Source of the DNA: Sclerodactyla briareus
Lineage: Eukaryota > Echinodermata > Holothuroidea > Dendrochirotida > Sclerodactylidae
DNA length: 64,000 nt
Assembly: GCA_026419785.1 (NCBI GenBank)
Contig: JAODTK010000677.1
Span: forward strand, 62,001 to 126,000
Direction: 5' to 3'
This document shows positions 50,700-62,899 of the stretch, one piece after another. Both the position numbers and the translations under genes were made by a program. Under the pieces are notes generated by a model. It was not told where the DNA came from. It searched no databases and worked only from the letters and a program-made list of their open reading frames with translations. Every line of letters begins with the position of its first letter. Within the stretch, counting starts at the first letter, position 1.

Positions 50700-52145
50700 A
50701 CATGATAAAAAAAAAAAACTGGATTGAATCTCGCTCGAAAACAGAAGGGAGCTAAACCAGCTGACCTATTTATTTAGGATCATTAATAACATAGCATGAA
50801 GCCTGAACTCCTGAAGCCCCACGACCGAAAATGTAAAGATCTCGGAGGGGAAACAACATGCAGTTCTAGGAAATACCAGTCAATAACGACAGCTACCTTT
50901 CTTCCAATCTTTGTTACCCAGAACTGTCAGAGCCTGGAATAAGTTGCCATGGGGCACAATGAGTGCTTCAAGTCATGTGCTTTTAAGATTTTAGGTGCTT
51001 GTTTCTGGATGCAGACAGTCAATGGCACTGTCGTATTTTCTCTTGTTTAAGATGAATTTGGCAAACTGGTTTTGGAAAATGGATAGTGGAAGTAAAAACG
51101 AGGCAGGTAGATTAAATAACAGAACAGTACAGTAGTCAAAATGTGAAATGACAAGACCGAGAATAACCGATTCACAACTCTCATAGTTGAGGAACTTCTG
51201 ATTTTATTAAGATTGCAGCTGGCAACTCCCAACCAGTGGTGATATGGGATTCAAGAGACATATTGATCAATGCGAACACCTTATAATTTGATACACTCAG
51301 CTACACTAATCGAGATCCGCCTACACAAATCGAATTATTCACCATTCTATCCTTGTAATATCGGGACTTGAAAACGATAAACTCGGGGTAGTATCAAGTT
51401 TTGTGGAGTTTGTTCCACATATTGACGTTTCAACCTCGCTCATAGTATCCGTCGTCATGGAAACTGCAGAATGCTTCTTTGTATTCCCTGACTTAGAGTA
51501 GGTGTAAAACGAATAATCATCAGCATATCCAACTATGTTGAAGTCTCTATAGGTAGGGCTACAGGAAGTAATAGACTCAGCCAAGTACCGCAATAGTAAA
51601 TAAAAAGAACGAGACCCGCCACAGACCCCTGTGGAACAGAATAGGGTCTACAGCCGCAGACCGACCAGAATTTATGGCAACCACATTCTTTCTAGGGTAG
51701 ATTCGGAGAGCACCAGTCCAAAACAACACCAAATGTGATGAACCCTATCGAATGTTGCAGAAAGATCGGGAGCTAGCAGTCCATGCTAAGAAGGATGTCA
51801 TTTGCTATGAATAGTATACTCTGATGTGAGGGGGAGCGTGGGAATTTATATGAGGAAACAACTGACCCACAAACCACTCTCTCGGGGAGCTTAGAGACAG
51901 ACAAGAGGAAGATACTGGACAGGCCGGTCAATATTATTGAGGGATGTCTCAAGGGAGATGGGACTCTTGAATAGTGGAGTGACGTAGGCTCTCTTCCGAG
52001 GCAATGGAAATACCCTGAAGAGATATAGGCTTCGGCTGTCCATCGAATGTCGATGATGACGGTTATGCGAGACGAAAGTAGTTGAACAGCCCGCAACGCA
52101 GTGGGCTGCAAGGCAGGGCACGGGAACATTCGCCCCCAAGCAGTG
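50700..52145 (-). mobile_element. L2/CR1-group LINE reverse-transcriptase remnant
   Basis: Several minus-strand frames in order reconstruct domain landmarks: RKRAYVTPLFKSPISLETSL with NNIDRPVQYLP, SKLPERVV, NDILL, SVPQGSVAGLVLFIYY, and the catalytic box NIVGYADDYSFYTYS (51535-51490). The tail gives NQFAKFILNKRKYDSAIDCL. PQGSVLGPLLF, YADD and QNxAARLI-like segments define the family. The two catalytic Asp residues of YADD are intact, but at least six frameshifts disrupt the gene. The upper edge abuts the next LINE. Confidence 0.85.
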
Positions 52146-52189
52146 CATGAGTGTCCACTTAAAACATGAGTGCTTCCTTCCGTGCCATG

Positions 52190-54060
52190 TGTAGTCTTTC
52201 AGTCGTTTTGACCCTCAATAATATGAAGACTTATTTTCTCACTCAACCTCCCAGAGAGTCTTTCTGTCAACAGTGTCGAACACTTTTGAGAAATCTACGA
52301 AGACGACGTACCAGGGGTTGTCGCTGTTCAATGCACTTTTACTGAAGCTGCCGGAGAGTAAAGATCATAAATGTGGTTGATCGGCTTGCTCTAAATCCAC
52401 ACTGACTCTCCGGTAACGCATCTTCTGACAAATCCTCGATGTGTTTCAACATTATTTCGCCAAGATTTTGCCAGCAATAGACAGTAAAGAGATGCCGCGG
52501 TGATTGCCACATACACTCCGTGAGCCCCCTTTTTTTCGGATGGGGACATGAATGCGTCTTTGAAGTCTTGTGGATCACACTCATTTGTCCAGCAGGCATT
52601 GAACAGCCATAGTTGAAGGTATTGGCCACCCATTCTACACAGTCTGCCGGAATACCACATCTTGCTCAGGTGCTTTGCGACATCGTGTGGACTTCAGTCA
52701 TTCTCTAGTTCGAGTTGAGTTATAGGCGTTGCTACTTGCTACTGTTCCCTTGGGCGGACCAAGTTGCAGGTTTGTGGTGTTGCTGAGCTTTGTTGATTGA
52801 GAAGACTGCAGAAATGCTCCTTCCACCTTGCTTTGATGTCTTCCAGATTTGTAAGCAGTTCTGTATCATCAGCATTCTTCACAGGTCCGATGGTGTTGAA
52901 TTCTAGGGCTGTTAGATAGCCTTCAGTCCACAGAAGAGGCCAGCATGGGAATCATACTTAGCAGCCATCTCCTGCAGTTCATACTGCCTCTCTTGTTCCA
53001 CCACTTGTCTTTTATATGGCTCTATCGCCCCATCAGTACTTGGATTTGATGTTTCTGGAGGGCTGCTCCAGTGGCAGCTTTGTTGGGTCTTGAAGGTATT
53101 TGTTATGTGCTCTATGTTCCCTTCCCCCTTCCTAGCAGGTCACTGTATAACTTCCTCATTTTTTGAACCCGTCTGTTGTTATCTTTTTGGTGGATGGAAC
53201 CAAGCAAGACTTCAGCGGTAGAGGATCAGTATTCCTTTCCAACCTTTTGCGCGAGACTTTCCATCTGCTTCTAAAGCAGTGGTGATAGCAGCAGCCATTC
53301 GTTCGTGACCTCTATGTTATGAGAGTTTCCTCCGGTTCAACTTCTACTGGGGTATTCACCTCGTCCTCTGCGTCTTGGAAAAACCAGCTTTAGTCGGAGT
53401 TGCGTTGTGCCACCATATAGTGCTTGAGTTAGAAGCAATTCCGCACCTCCTCAGGCTTCAGTGGACAGGACATCTGTTATGTTGACGTGCGAGTGATACA
53501 ACATGATCGAGCAGGTCGTAGTGCTTGGATCATCTTGGTTGCATCTATGTGAAGTGGTTCTTTTCAGGTTGGGCCACAAAAGTGTTGGTTGGGGGTGAGG
53601 ACAGATCGCGTGGAGTTTACTTCTATTTCCGGTATGTTCCTATTGTGCCCATATAGGTATTGTCATCATCGCCTACGCTGCATTGAAGTCGCCTTTAGTG
53701 AGGAGTTTGTCTTCCTTGGGTTACTTTTATCAAACCCCCAATAGCCAAACTTTTGGATAGTAGCTTATGGAAAGGAGGAAACGCTGGGTGGCTGCAGGTA
53801 TGCCGTAAGTTCATGATTCTCCCTGATGTACCGTTAGGTAGTGATGGCAAATTCCGAACAATCCTGTTCGAGGGGCGAAGAGCAACATCCAGCTTCTCTC
53901 TTCTCGTCTGTTCTTCCACTCCAGGAAAAGGGGGGAATTTCGTGTAGTTGCCCTTGACTTGCAGTCTGGTTTCGTGAAGAGCGGGCTGGTTGTCTCTATC
54001 AGCATAGTTCAGCTGCACCCGTTCCAGGTGCAGACATTTTGTTCCATTTTCTTGCATTTT
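52190..54060 (-). mobile_element. LINE with endonuclease and part of reverse transcriptase, broken
   Basis: Read downward from 54060, minus-strand frames give VCTWN near 54020 (start of an AP-like endonuclease), DNQPALHETRLQVKGNYTKF, NLPSLPNGTSGRIMNLR and GDFNAA (53685 region, the endonuclease GDFN box). Then come DIKARWKEHFCSLLNQQ, FNACWTNECDPQDFKDA, AGKSW-like text, DALPESQCGFRASRSTTFMI and FVDFSKVFDTVDRKTLW (reverse transcriptase, first catalytic Asp). Homology stops just after this, at about 52190, where the L2/CR1-group element begins. The FADD/YADD half is missing. Frameshifts are common. Confidence 0.88.
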
Positions 54061-54600
54061 TTTACCACTTACAGTGAAGACCGCTGGTTGCGGCTCTAAA
54101 CCAGCAGGTAAGTCTCGGCGGACAAATATTTTACCCTACATTTTTTCGGCGACTCCCAAAATTTCTGGGCAGGTGGAGATCCCTGAATAGGACACCTTGG
54201 CGCTCACAAAGCTGCCTCAGCCCATCGTCGCCCAGATCCAAAAGATAGGCTGCGACCATCACCTGTGAGCGCCCTTACGTGCAGGACTCCTACTTGCAGC
54301 TTTCGGCTTCTTACTCCTGTTGCCGTCACAATCAGCCCACGCGGGCTTCGCCACTGTCCTTCTGCATAAACGCCTTGCACAGTGGAATAAGTCAAAAACG
54401 TGTAGTACCCCCCCTGTGAGGACATCTCTGGACCTCCACGTTGAGTGCAAGACTTGTCTCTGGCGAACAGGGCGTGCCCCGCCAAGTAACAGCTAACTTG
54501 CCGGGAGGTACCATCTGTTGATCTTGGCGATGCGCCATTGACCCCGAGGTTCCTCTGGCCGCAGAACAACCGCTGACCGAGGACCGTACTCTGCTACCCA
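54061..54600 (-). other. possible 5' region of the LINE
   Basis: A GC-rich stretch directly upstream (minus strand) of the endonuclease start, with an open frame of 121 codons (54204-54569) of unknown identity. It ends at a sharp change to AT-rich sequence near 54600. Position and composition suggest the element's 5' untranslated region or a short first ORF; this is inference. Confidence 0.4.
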
Positions 54601-57125
54601 GTACTCAGGACCGGTTCATTTAATAACGTCATAAACCCAGGAAATAGGGGAGGAGAGACATATTGACAATGGTATGAAACTCAAGCAGGCAATAATATGT
54701 TCAATGTGACGTCTAAAGGAATATGAGTCTGCCGGACAGGTCGTCATTTTAGCTCTTCCAACAATCCTAGCCTTACGGTACTTGCGTCAACAGGAAGAAA
54801 CTCGAAATGTAGTAGCGCAGAGTAGGGAGCTATCAAAATAAGAATAGTCTTGTAATGCATTTCTCGTGGTGAGGATTTGGCGTTCATAAAAAAAGAAAGA
54901 AATCTGTGTATCAGAACAGAGCGGATACAAGTGTTTAAAAAAGTATTGTAAAAGGTTTCATTAAGTGTCTGGTTCTCGTTGTGGAAATGGGGGATCCTTT
55001 GGTTTGGACCTTTTCCCTAAAGCTAAACCCACAACTGAATGAATGAAAGCTCATGTTTTCTGGAATGTCAGTTTAACAAAGCATGCGTAATCATGGATTC
55101 GAGTGTTTAACCATCGAACAGCTTTTCTCTGAGTACAACATCACAAGGTTTGACCGATAGCGGCAGTTTCGTTCGTTTTTCACCTACAGTTGTCAGTTAA
55201 TCGGAATAGAGGCTTTTCGGGGGAAAGAAAAATACCAATCTTTCGCGTGAGGTAAATATAGCCATTAGTCCGTGAATTATTGCCCTGATTTTACGCCGTA
55301 CGACGCAGCAAGCAATTCGCAACGGACTGTCAATGAGTTCAAATTATGCAAACATTGTGTCCGATTTCTGTGTAGCATCCCTCAAACCCCTTTCCTGTGA
55401 TATTCACTTGGTGAATACAAAATGAAGTATTCGAAGTTGCTGGAACACCTGGTGCATTGGGGGGGGGGGGGGCAGAGATGGGTTTGTTAAGGGAAGTGAA
55501 CTATCACGTTTACTAGCTTTCTTGCGAGCCAATGTTGTTCCTTGTTAGAATGCACGTTTCTGACGTCAGGCTAGGCCACACTGCAGTAATATATCAGGTT
55601 TGCGGCTATTGCGAAGCATAGGCTATTAGCTGCACTAAATCAATCCATGTCTGTGATAGGTCTAAATTTTTTCCATGTTCAGTTATAACCAGTAATTAAG
55701 TAGATGTGCAGTGTCATGTTAATTTACCATGATGAAATCTTAGTGAAGTAAACTATTGTTTTTTCTTCATTTTTTTCCTGTTCGTGACTGTGTGGTTCGA
55801 ATATTTATTGATGACGCCAAAATAATATTACCCCCACAGGATAACACTGATAAAAATATATGTGAACGTTTACTAAAAAAAGACAGGATAGTTTAGGTTA
55901 CTGCAAAGATTATATCCTCTCATTATATTCGGTTGAACGTTAACTAAGCCCACCCTGGTTTTTCTTGTTCTAGGTTGAAAGTTAAACCTTTTTCTCGTAT
56001 TTTCTCTATAAACCCGCATAGGTAAACCTAAGGTTTAACAACTTTGGGTTCATCGCTGACCGACTATACATGAGAGGAAAAGTTGTTGCAGCAACTTTTT
56101 TCAGTAAACGTTTGCAGATATCATTAACGGTGTATTTGGATATACAGTGGACAGGGAATACGTTTGGGTACATTCGAGTCGAAATTTGATTGAGACCCCT
56201 GATCCAACAATAATGCCGCTGAAGTTCAGGCATATTTGTGATCATGACAAATTGAAGCATATTCCAGAGTAACAATAGAGTATTTTCCGAAAATCCATGT
56301 GATAACTAGGGCGATTGGATGTTACCCCAAGCAGCCAAGAGAGCTTCTCGCACTCCGAAGGAGGAGGTTGGATGATGAAGATATCGATATTGTAAAAATT
56401 CAATGTTTGACACAAAAGATTATCATATTGCGGGGAACTAGCGGCATGGTGCATCTCCCATGATGTCAACAAGTCTCTTAATGATATGCGCGTGTCTGAT
56501 CGGAAGGAGGAATACGTCCAGAGGGCGACTCCCGCAGTGACCCAGCGAACGCGCCGAACGAGTGCCGCAGAGTGCAGGGACAGGTACGCCGATAAGACCA
56601 GTCGATCGACTATACAGATAGAAAAGATAAAAAAAATCTACCGACAACTTCTTTCCCGCCGTTCAATAACTTTCGGGACATTTACATTTTAAGATGAGCG
56701 AATAACGATTTAGGTCGGTATAATACATTGTTTATCACCATTTGTATACATCTATTAGTCTAGGAGCAGGTAGGTAAAATCACGCGTTGAAGTTATATCA
56801 CTCTTAGCATTGCAATTCAGACGTGGCAAGAGAACGGCTGCTCAGAGAGCCATGCAAGACGGAATGGTACCGTTTTTTTCTTTTAGAATAACGTCAGGCA
56901 CTGATCTTCCTTCGGACCCCCAGGTAAAACAAACATTTTGAGGGAAATATTTTTGACATGGTGATGCAATTAAATTTATACTGTTCGCGTGTCCAAGTGG
57001 AAGCGTATCCATGGCAACAGGATGAGGTCAAAAACTGTTTCAACTCAATGCTTGTGGCTAGGTTGATCCTGTAATTACTTATGCGGATACATGGACACAG
57101 TGACGGATATGAAAAGCAAAATACT
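54601..57125. other. unassigned DNA
   Basis: A G run lies at 55459-55472. A moderately GC-rich block at 56490-56600 has open frames on both strands but no known domain. Nothing else recognised. Confidence 0.4.
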
Positions 57126-57127
57126 CA

Positions 57128-57212
57128 ATAAAAAAAAACGGTTCATCGATCGAAAAACCCGGTTCATAAGTCGAAACCCCCGGTTTGTCGGTCGAAAACC
57201 GGGTTTTTTTTT
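57128..57212. repeat. three 22-26 bp repeats of a CGGTTC...GTCGAAAACC word
   Basis: CGGTTCATCGATCGAAAAACC, CGGTTCATAAGTCGAAACCC and CGGTTTGTCGGTCGAAAACC follow each other. Each unit's ends (CCGGTT and AACCGG) are complementary, and the block is bounded by A8 and T9 runs, so it can fold into a hairpin. Confidence 0.8.
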
Positions 57213-57793
57213 TAATTATTGGTAATTTGCTTGTCATACACAGAACCAGGGATCGTCAACTGCCAGTGATGCCCAGTTTTTGTTGTTTGCCCAACTGGTT
57301 CGCACTGCTTCATAAGGTATTTTCTGATTGGCTAGTAGTATTTTATCGATGAGGATAGGATTAGGGATTAGGATTAGTTTAGCCAATCGCCAGAAACAGA
57401 AATTCTTCCCGAGGCACCAGGCCAGCAGTGCCCCCCCCAGCCCAGTGCCAAGTGCGCGTCTAACCAGTCCGTTTGCAGAGTGAGTTCTACAAGGTAGAAC
57501 ATCTGACAAAACGATACAAAGTATACAATTTGAAGACATAAGAAACACATCAAACTGATTTCAAGCAGGGCATTGTGGATTACCTGTGGTATTATAGATG
57601 ACATCTGTGAGTGAAGTCCGACTCGCCTAAGTTGAAGGCCAGCTGATGTTGACTTGCGTTATTAGAGATAAAACTCGTGAAACAACCCCCGGGCCGATGC
57701 AAGCTCCTTTCGATTCCTTGTCGAGGATCGGCACACACAAAAATATGTACAGTCCTGCGGACGTGTGGAAGTGGATATGTGTTCGTGTGTGGA

Positions 57794-58110
57794 GATCGGA
57801 TTAGCTCGGTTGGTAGAGCTTAGGACTGGTGATCGAAAGGTTGCGAGTTCGAATCCCAATGACCGATCAACTCTTTCCGGTGTACCTTGGCAAGTACTTT
57901 GTCTCTATTGCCTCACCCCACCCAGGTGATAATTGGGAACCTGTGAAGAATTTGAGTACAATCTGCGCCTACAATGGCAGCCAACTTATACTCTCCGGGA
58001 TTGTCGGAGAGCGTACCGGTTCCTGTGATCGGGGTAATATCTGTAAAGCGCTTTGAGAACGTCTACGACGTTGGAAAGCGCTATATAAGCATGCAGATTA
58101 TATTATTATT
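57794..58110 (+). mobile_element. tRNA-derived SINE with L2-type 3' tail
   Basis: The head (57794-57868) folds like a tRNA. The acceptor stem GATCGG pairs with CCGATC, the A box TTAGCTCGGTTGG and B box AGTTCGAATCC are at normal spacing, and the putative anticodon loop is CTGGTGA. An unrelated body of about 170 bp follows. The tail is a hairpin, AGCGCTTT (58047-58054) with AAAGCGCT (58075-58082), enclosing AACGT/ACGTT, then ATATAAG and ATTATTATT. The tail closely resembles the 3' end of the LINE at 20.64-20.70 kb. Known SINEs copy the 3' end of the LINE whose enzyme moves them, so this family probably used an L2-group LINE. Confidence 0.9.
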
Positions 58111-58112
58111 AT

Positions 58113-60393
58113 TTCTGCGAGTGAGAATATCTTCATCCGTTGGTTTTCTTGCAAGCAGAAGGTCATTCGAGGGAAGTTTTTTTTTTTTCAAGAAGGAAAT
58201 ACCTGCTAGTATCTGGACATATTGCGAACCGAGTGCGACGGGATGAGCAGGGCAGAAATAATACTTGTAACTAGAGTCTTTGTGGATTTCAGATTAAGTA
58301 GATTCATTTTCTCGGCCTTTCCGGGAGACGTGCACTGGCGTCTAGACGATATTAATAACCGTAACACTGATGAATCGCCTAAAAGATAGGCTGATAGTGG
58401 ACATGTAGGCTTCCCGGATTGTTCAGAATTAAGTTTTACGCAGCTCGAATGAGGCGTTAATCCGTGTGACGGAAAGTAGGTTAATGTCGATTCAAATTCA
58501 AATGAGATTTTTCATAGTAAATACAGGTCTTTCAGTTGACTTTGCAAGTTGAGGTTCTCTTCAACCAGGAAAATAAATCTATTAATTGACATGTTTTAGA
58601 AAGAATGTGTTCGAATGATCAACAAGAGTTAGCGATGGTCACCAAGAGCCCCGATGACACTTTACTGATGAATCTTCAGAGTTTCACAGAAAACTTAACT
58701 GTTTGATAAATTATCTACAAAAACGTCAGTCATCGTAATCAATAGATGTTTAGATTAAATAATCAAGCGGTCCTCTGTCTGACTGGCAAATGTTGTCGAA
58801 AAGTGCTAAGTGATGTACATCGGTTATCACAATGCTATTGCCTCTGATAGCTCGGGTTACCGGCCTATTTAGGTTAATCGATAATAAAATATCTGAATTA
58901 GTGTGTTGAAGCAGCAACGGACTCATAATAATAAGGATATTGTAGTCAGAGAGTACCGCAGTTGATAGTACCGCATCTCTATCCTTGCCTTCCGTATGAT
59001 GTGTAATCCATCTCGAAAGATAAGCAGTTAATTGATTGATTAATATAATAATAAAGGGGAGCATATCTAGAACCACGCCTAGCCGCGGGTGCTCATCTAA
59101 CAACTCCTCGGCTTCTGGGCTGCTGGGGCGCCCGATCCGTGGAGCTACAACCATTGTTAGGAATTTTCAGCAGTTTCTCCATTTTGCCAATGCGAGCGTG
59201 AAGTCTCGCCTTCTCTTTTCAAATGGTTCGCTAGAGGTTAACAGATTGAAGATGATATTAGGGGCGAAAAACCTGTTCCCGGGAACGCCATTTACGTCCC
59301 CATCCGACGGCCGTGAGTGAGGATTTTAACATGCAGCCAACATGCAGATATGGCGAATATTATTACTCGGCCAAAGCGCCACGGAAAGTCTGAAGAGATG
59401 CCCGGGAGCTTTTCCCCCTTTCTTCTCGTGGAGGGCAAAAAAATGAAGTGACGTCGGGGTCGGAGTCGGACCGTGACCCAATCATCTCTCGGGGAACTAT
59501 GTGATTGTACCTATCCCGTAGAGAGCATGCATGGGACGCATGTGAACATTCATCAGCGCTATATTCCAAAAACTACATTCTCACCCGTACTTTCTCTGTA
59601 ATCAGATCCGGTAAACAATTAATACTCAGCTCGAAGAACCTAACGGCGCTAAGCGTTTTCGGAGATGATGAACACTAAGTATTATGGCGTTTGTGAAGCA
59701 AGGAAAATGATTGACTAATTAGATGATTTCTAACAGCATATCAACACACAATTGTCATGAATTGGTCGCCACTCAACCGAGTGGTTGGCATAATTCTATT
59801 CCTATGGGGGGTTGCAAGATCGCACTGTCTCGAAAAAAAATGTCTGTGTTAGCTACACTGACCCTACTTCCTAATCTATAACCCCCAACCCTAACAAAGG
59901 GTATAATAGCTACAATACAACACCAGTGGCCAATCAAAAAGTACTTTCCAAAGCAGTGCGTATCAGCTGTATATGTTTATCTGTTCACCCATATAACAGA
60001 ATTCTCGTAGAGCATTCACCCCATGAAATCAGTGGTAATTACGATTTATCTTCCAGCAAGAAGCAATGAAGAAATACATACTTAATTTCCCTCTCATTTT
60101 TATTCCTAAATCGCCAGCAATCCATTATGTAATTTATAACGACACTTTCTGTAGACTGAGAGAGACTCACAAGAAGCCATTTGCCTGTGAATGTGCATGG
60201 GTCGCCTGTGCAGAAATGAATAGCAAAATGAACAAGAGGAGGACACATGTGGCCCGATCTAGTTTGAACAACACATTCCCTTCATAGAAACTAACAATGC
60301 GTACACAGACCTTGAAGACATAACTTTTTCAAAATTAGTATAGTTTCTGTTATCAGAGATTCAATACGATTCCAGAAAATGCCAGAGATATTA
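58113..60393. other. unassigned DNA
   Basis: A minus-strand frame of 134 codons (58750-59154) has a hydrophobic stretch MLPFIIILINQL and ordinary composition. It is the longest frame here without a repeat explanation, but I recognise no family and see no clear splice partners. Confidence 0.4.
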
Positions 60394-60829
60394 TTCTGAG
60401 ACAGTGGCGTAGCTAAGGGGGGGGGGGTCTGGGGGGCCAGAGCCCCCCCTGAAAGTGCTCGGCCCCCCAGTGGCCCCCCACTGGCGATCAGGGAAAAAAT
60501 ATCTGACGAGGAAAAAAGGGAAGAGGAGGAAAACTTTTTCTGTCGTCGTTTTTCTTTTCATTGGTTCTTATCGTTGAAGCCGAATGGACCAATCGATTGC
60601 CATTCATTCAAATAGGTTCCAGAACACCCTGATGAAAAATTGTGCGAGCTCCGCGCGCCGTACATTTGTGATACCGGCTACCTAAGTAGGCTAGGGAGGC
60701 ATGTGGGTAGGTCGGTCTTCAAAAATGTTTAATGTGGTAGGCGCTTATGTTTCTACTTTTATGTTTCACGAATACAATTTTACAATGATATTTTATGCAA
60801 AAGGCTTCGAGAACACCAGAACAATTTGC

Positions 60830-62800
60830 ACAACTACAAAAGCATGTGTGTCTGTAGAAAGCGCTCAATATGGTGTCCATTTCGCCTGTGTTTCATGACT
60901 ACAATTTTGTAGCGCTAAATATGCAACTATAGTTTCGAGAATACTGAGAAAAAAATTGCGCGCTTTGCGCGTCATATGTATATGTTCATGTATGTATAGG
61001 CGGGGTATAGGCATGCATAGATATATACAGTAAATAATGTAGTAATAAGCGCTTATATGTCAATTTCTGTGTTTTCAGGACTACAGTTTCCGTAGGGGGT
61101 GGGGTACTGAGTGGCAGTTTCAGTGATCTATAGGGGTATCGAAATCGAAATATTTTTTCGTACGCTCCAGGCCACTCCATAGTAGAGCTCCGTTTTTACG
61201 GCAATCCGCACTCCAGGACGAGGAAACATTCGCGATACGGCAATGGATCAACTTTCTGGACACACCCACCATGACTAAGACAGGTCTACGTCCCACGTAA
61301 TGTTGACTCTTAGTTCGCGTGTTCGTAGTCATTTTCATGCCAATAAAGTGCTAGTTTCAGTGATCTGGAGGTACCAAATTCTCAAATTGTCTACGCTTCG
61401 CGCCACCCATAGTGGCGCTCTGCGCAGATCGTCAGGACAAAATCCTGGGCGCATGCATGCAGTTCATATTCCAAAATGTTGTCCATGTGACTCGGCTAGA
61501 CTTGCCCTAGCCCCCTTTAATGGTAACACACACTTCGATGTTAGGTCAGAGTGTGTTCGTTGGTCATTTTTATGCCCAGAAAGTGTCATTTCAAGAGATC
61601 TGGGGGCCGAAATCCAAAATTCTCTTGTCCGCTCCGCGCCACCGATAGTGGCGCTCCGCTTGGATACTCTCCTCCTGGTCACACGCATGCAGCTCTATTG
61701 TCAATTTGTTCCTAGACTACTACCTGCCTATGCCCCTAGCAATGCTAACACTTTGATCGTGGATCCGAGTGCCAGTTCATACGGCCATTTTTATTACCAG
61801 AAAGTACCATTTCCAGTAATGGGAGCCTAAAACCAAATGTTCTTAGACGCTCCGCTTAGATGGTCACGTTGCTGGATTACGTGGAGTGTAAATCCTGGCC
61901 GAAAAACAATCCTGACGCTGCGCCAGAAGAAATTCAATATTGAAAAAATGTTGTCCCCAGGACGAAAACCGCCAGCGTACGCCCCCCCCCCCCCCCCCCG
62001 TAATGGTCACACTTCGGGGGGAACACTTCAAGCCCAGGAAGTTACAATTTCAGTGTTTGGGGCTACCGAAAACCAAAAGTTCAGAGCGCTCGCGCCACTA
62101 TCGTGGCGCTCGGCTTAGAAAGGCGCGCTGGCGAGTCATAAAAAGCCTCAATACGCACGTAGAACTTTGTCTTTCCAAAAGAAAATTCTGAGAAACACAC
62201 CACCCACCCCGACAGCCCTACAAACACACGCTGACAGGAACCTTACAATAACGATGCAGCAGCTCTTGGGGGACCCAATGTATTCGTATTGACCTGGTGC
62301 GGTGGGCACGGGTTACTCAGTTGGGGAGAATCCATATACTTTTTCCTAGAATAAGTTTTCACATAAATTGAAAACATTCCAGGCAGGAGGTTCGTATTTG
62401 AGGGTTGTGTACATGCAAGTTAGACGCTCGGGAAGTGCAGTTTCCGGCATCTAGAGAGTTGAAACAAAACCAAAATTCTTGTTCACGCTCCACGCCAGCC
62501 TATGTGGCGCTCCGTCTAGATGGTCCTCTGTCACTTTCCCAACACCCACTTCTGAAACGCTGACGCCGCCCCTAACTAATTTTTGCCCAAATTTCCTATC
62601 CTAAAATGTCCTTCCAAAAACAAGAGAGAATAAAATACAATCAGACACATTTTCACCAAAATTGCACATCATGATAGGTGATTTAGGGCCTGAGCAAGTG
62701 CTATTTCCGGCGTTCTAAGGTGTATATTAAGATCGCACAAATGTTCTCTTTTGTGCGCTCCGCGCAACTATGCGAGAGCGACTACGCTGAGATAGTCACG
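60830..62800. repeat. about eight diverged units with a GCGCCAC/GTGGCGC core
   Basis: Each unit has the order AGTGC-x-ATTTC-CAGTGATCTGGGG-TACC, then AAATTCT, then CGCTCCGCGCCACC-ATAGTGGCGCTC. Good copies are near 61340-61420, 61575-61660, 62040-62115, 62440-62520 and 62700-62780, spaced about 200-400 bp. The core is a palindrome able to form a stem with arms GCGCCAC and GTGGCGC. A 176-codon frame (61300-61830) spans two units and is a by-product. Confidence 0.75.
61982..61999. repeat. poly-C run (18 C)
   Basis: Longest C homopolymer in the window. Confidence 0.95.
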
Positions 62801-62899
62801 AAGCTCACAGGAAAATCGTCAGCCCCCCCAGCAAAACATCGTCTGGCCCCCACCGGCCTCCTACTGGAAAATTTCTAGCTACGCACTGTCTCGAAGGCA

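Larger units (their letters stand above)
60394..62896. mobile_element. 2.5 kb element with short inverted ends and internal repeats
   Basis: The left end GAGACAGTGGCGTAGCTA (60398-60415) is matched inverted at the right by TAGCTACGCACTGTCTC (62877-62892). Inside each end are G/C-rich stretches (GGGGGG-TCTGGGGGGCCAGAG on the left, AGCCCCCCCAGC on the right). The core is a chain of about eight diverged units (see next entry). CAGTG ends suggest hAT-like ancestry, but the flanking octamers TTCTGAGA and TCTCGAAG do not match, so superfamily and exact borders are open. No transposase seen. Confidence 0.7.

Noticed and set aside
57794..57868. A tRNA gene
   Set aside because: The fold is tRNA-like but the T-stem and anticodon stem pair poorly, and it is continuous with a SINE body and LINE-like tail.
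61300..61830. 176-codon open frame, one of the longest in the window
   Set aside because: It spans two diverged units of the repeat inside the 2.5 kb element and shows no protein-like conservation between the units.
60394..62896. Firm assignment of the 2.5 kb element to hAT
   Set aside because: The ends begin CAGTG, but the flanking octamers do not match, so the required 8 bp duplication is not shown.
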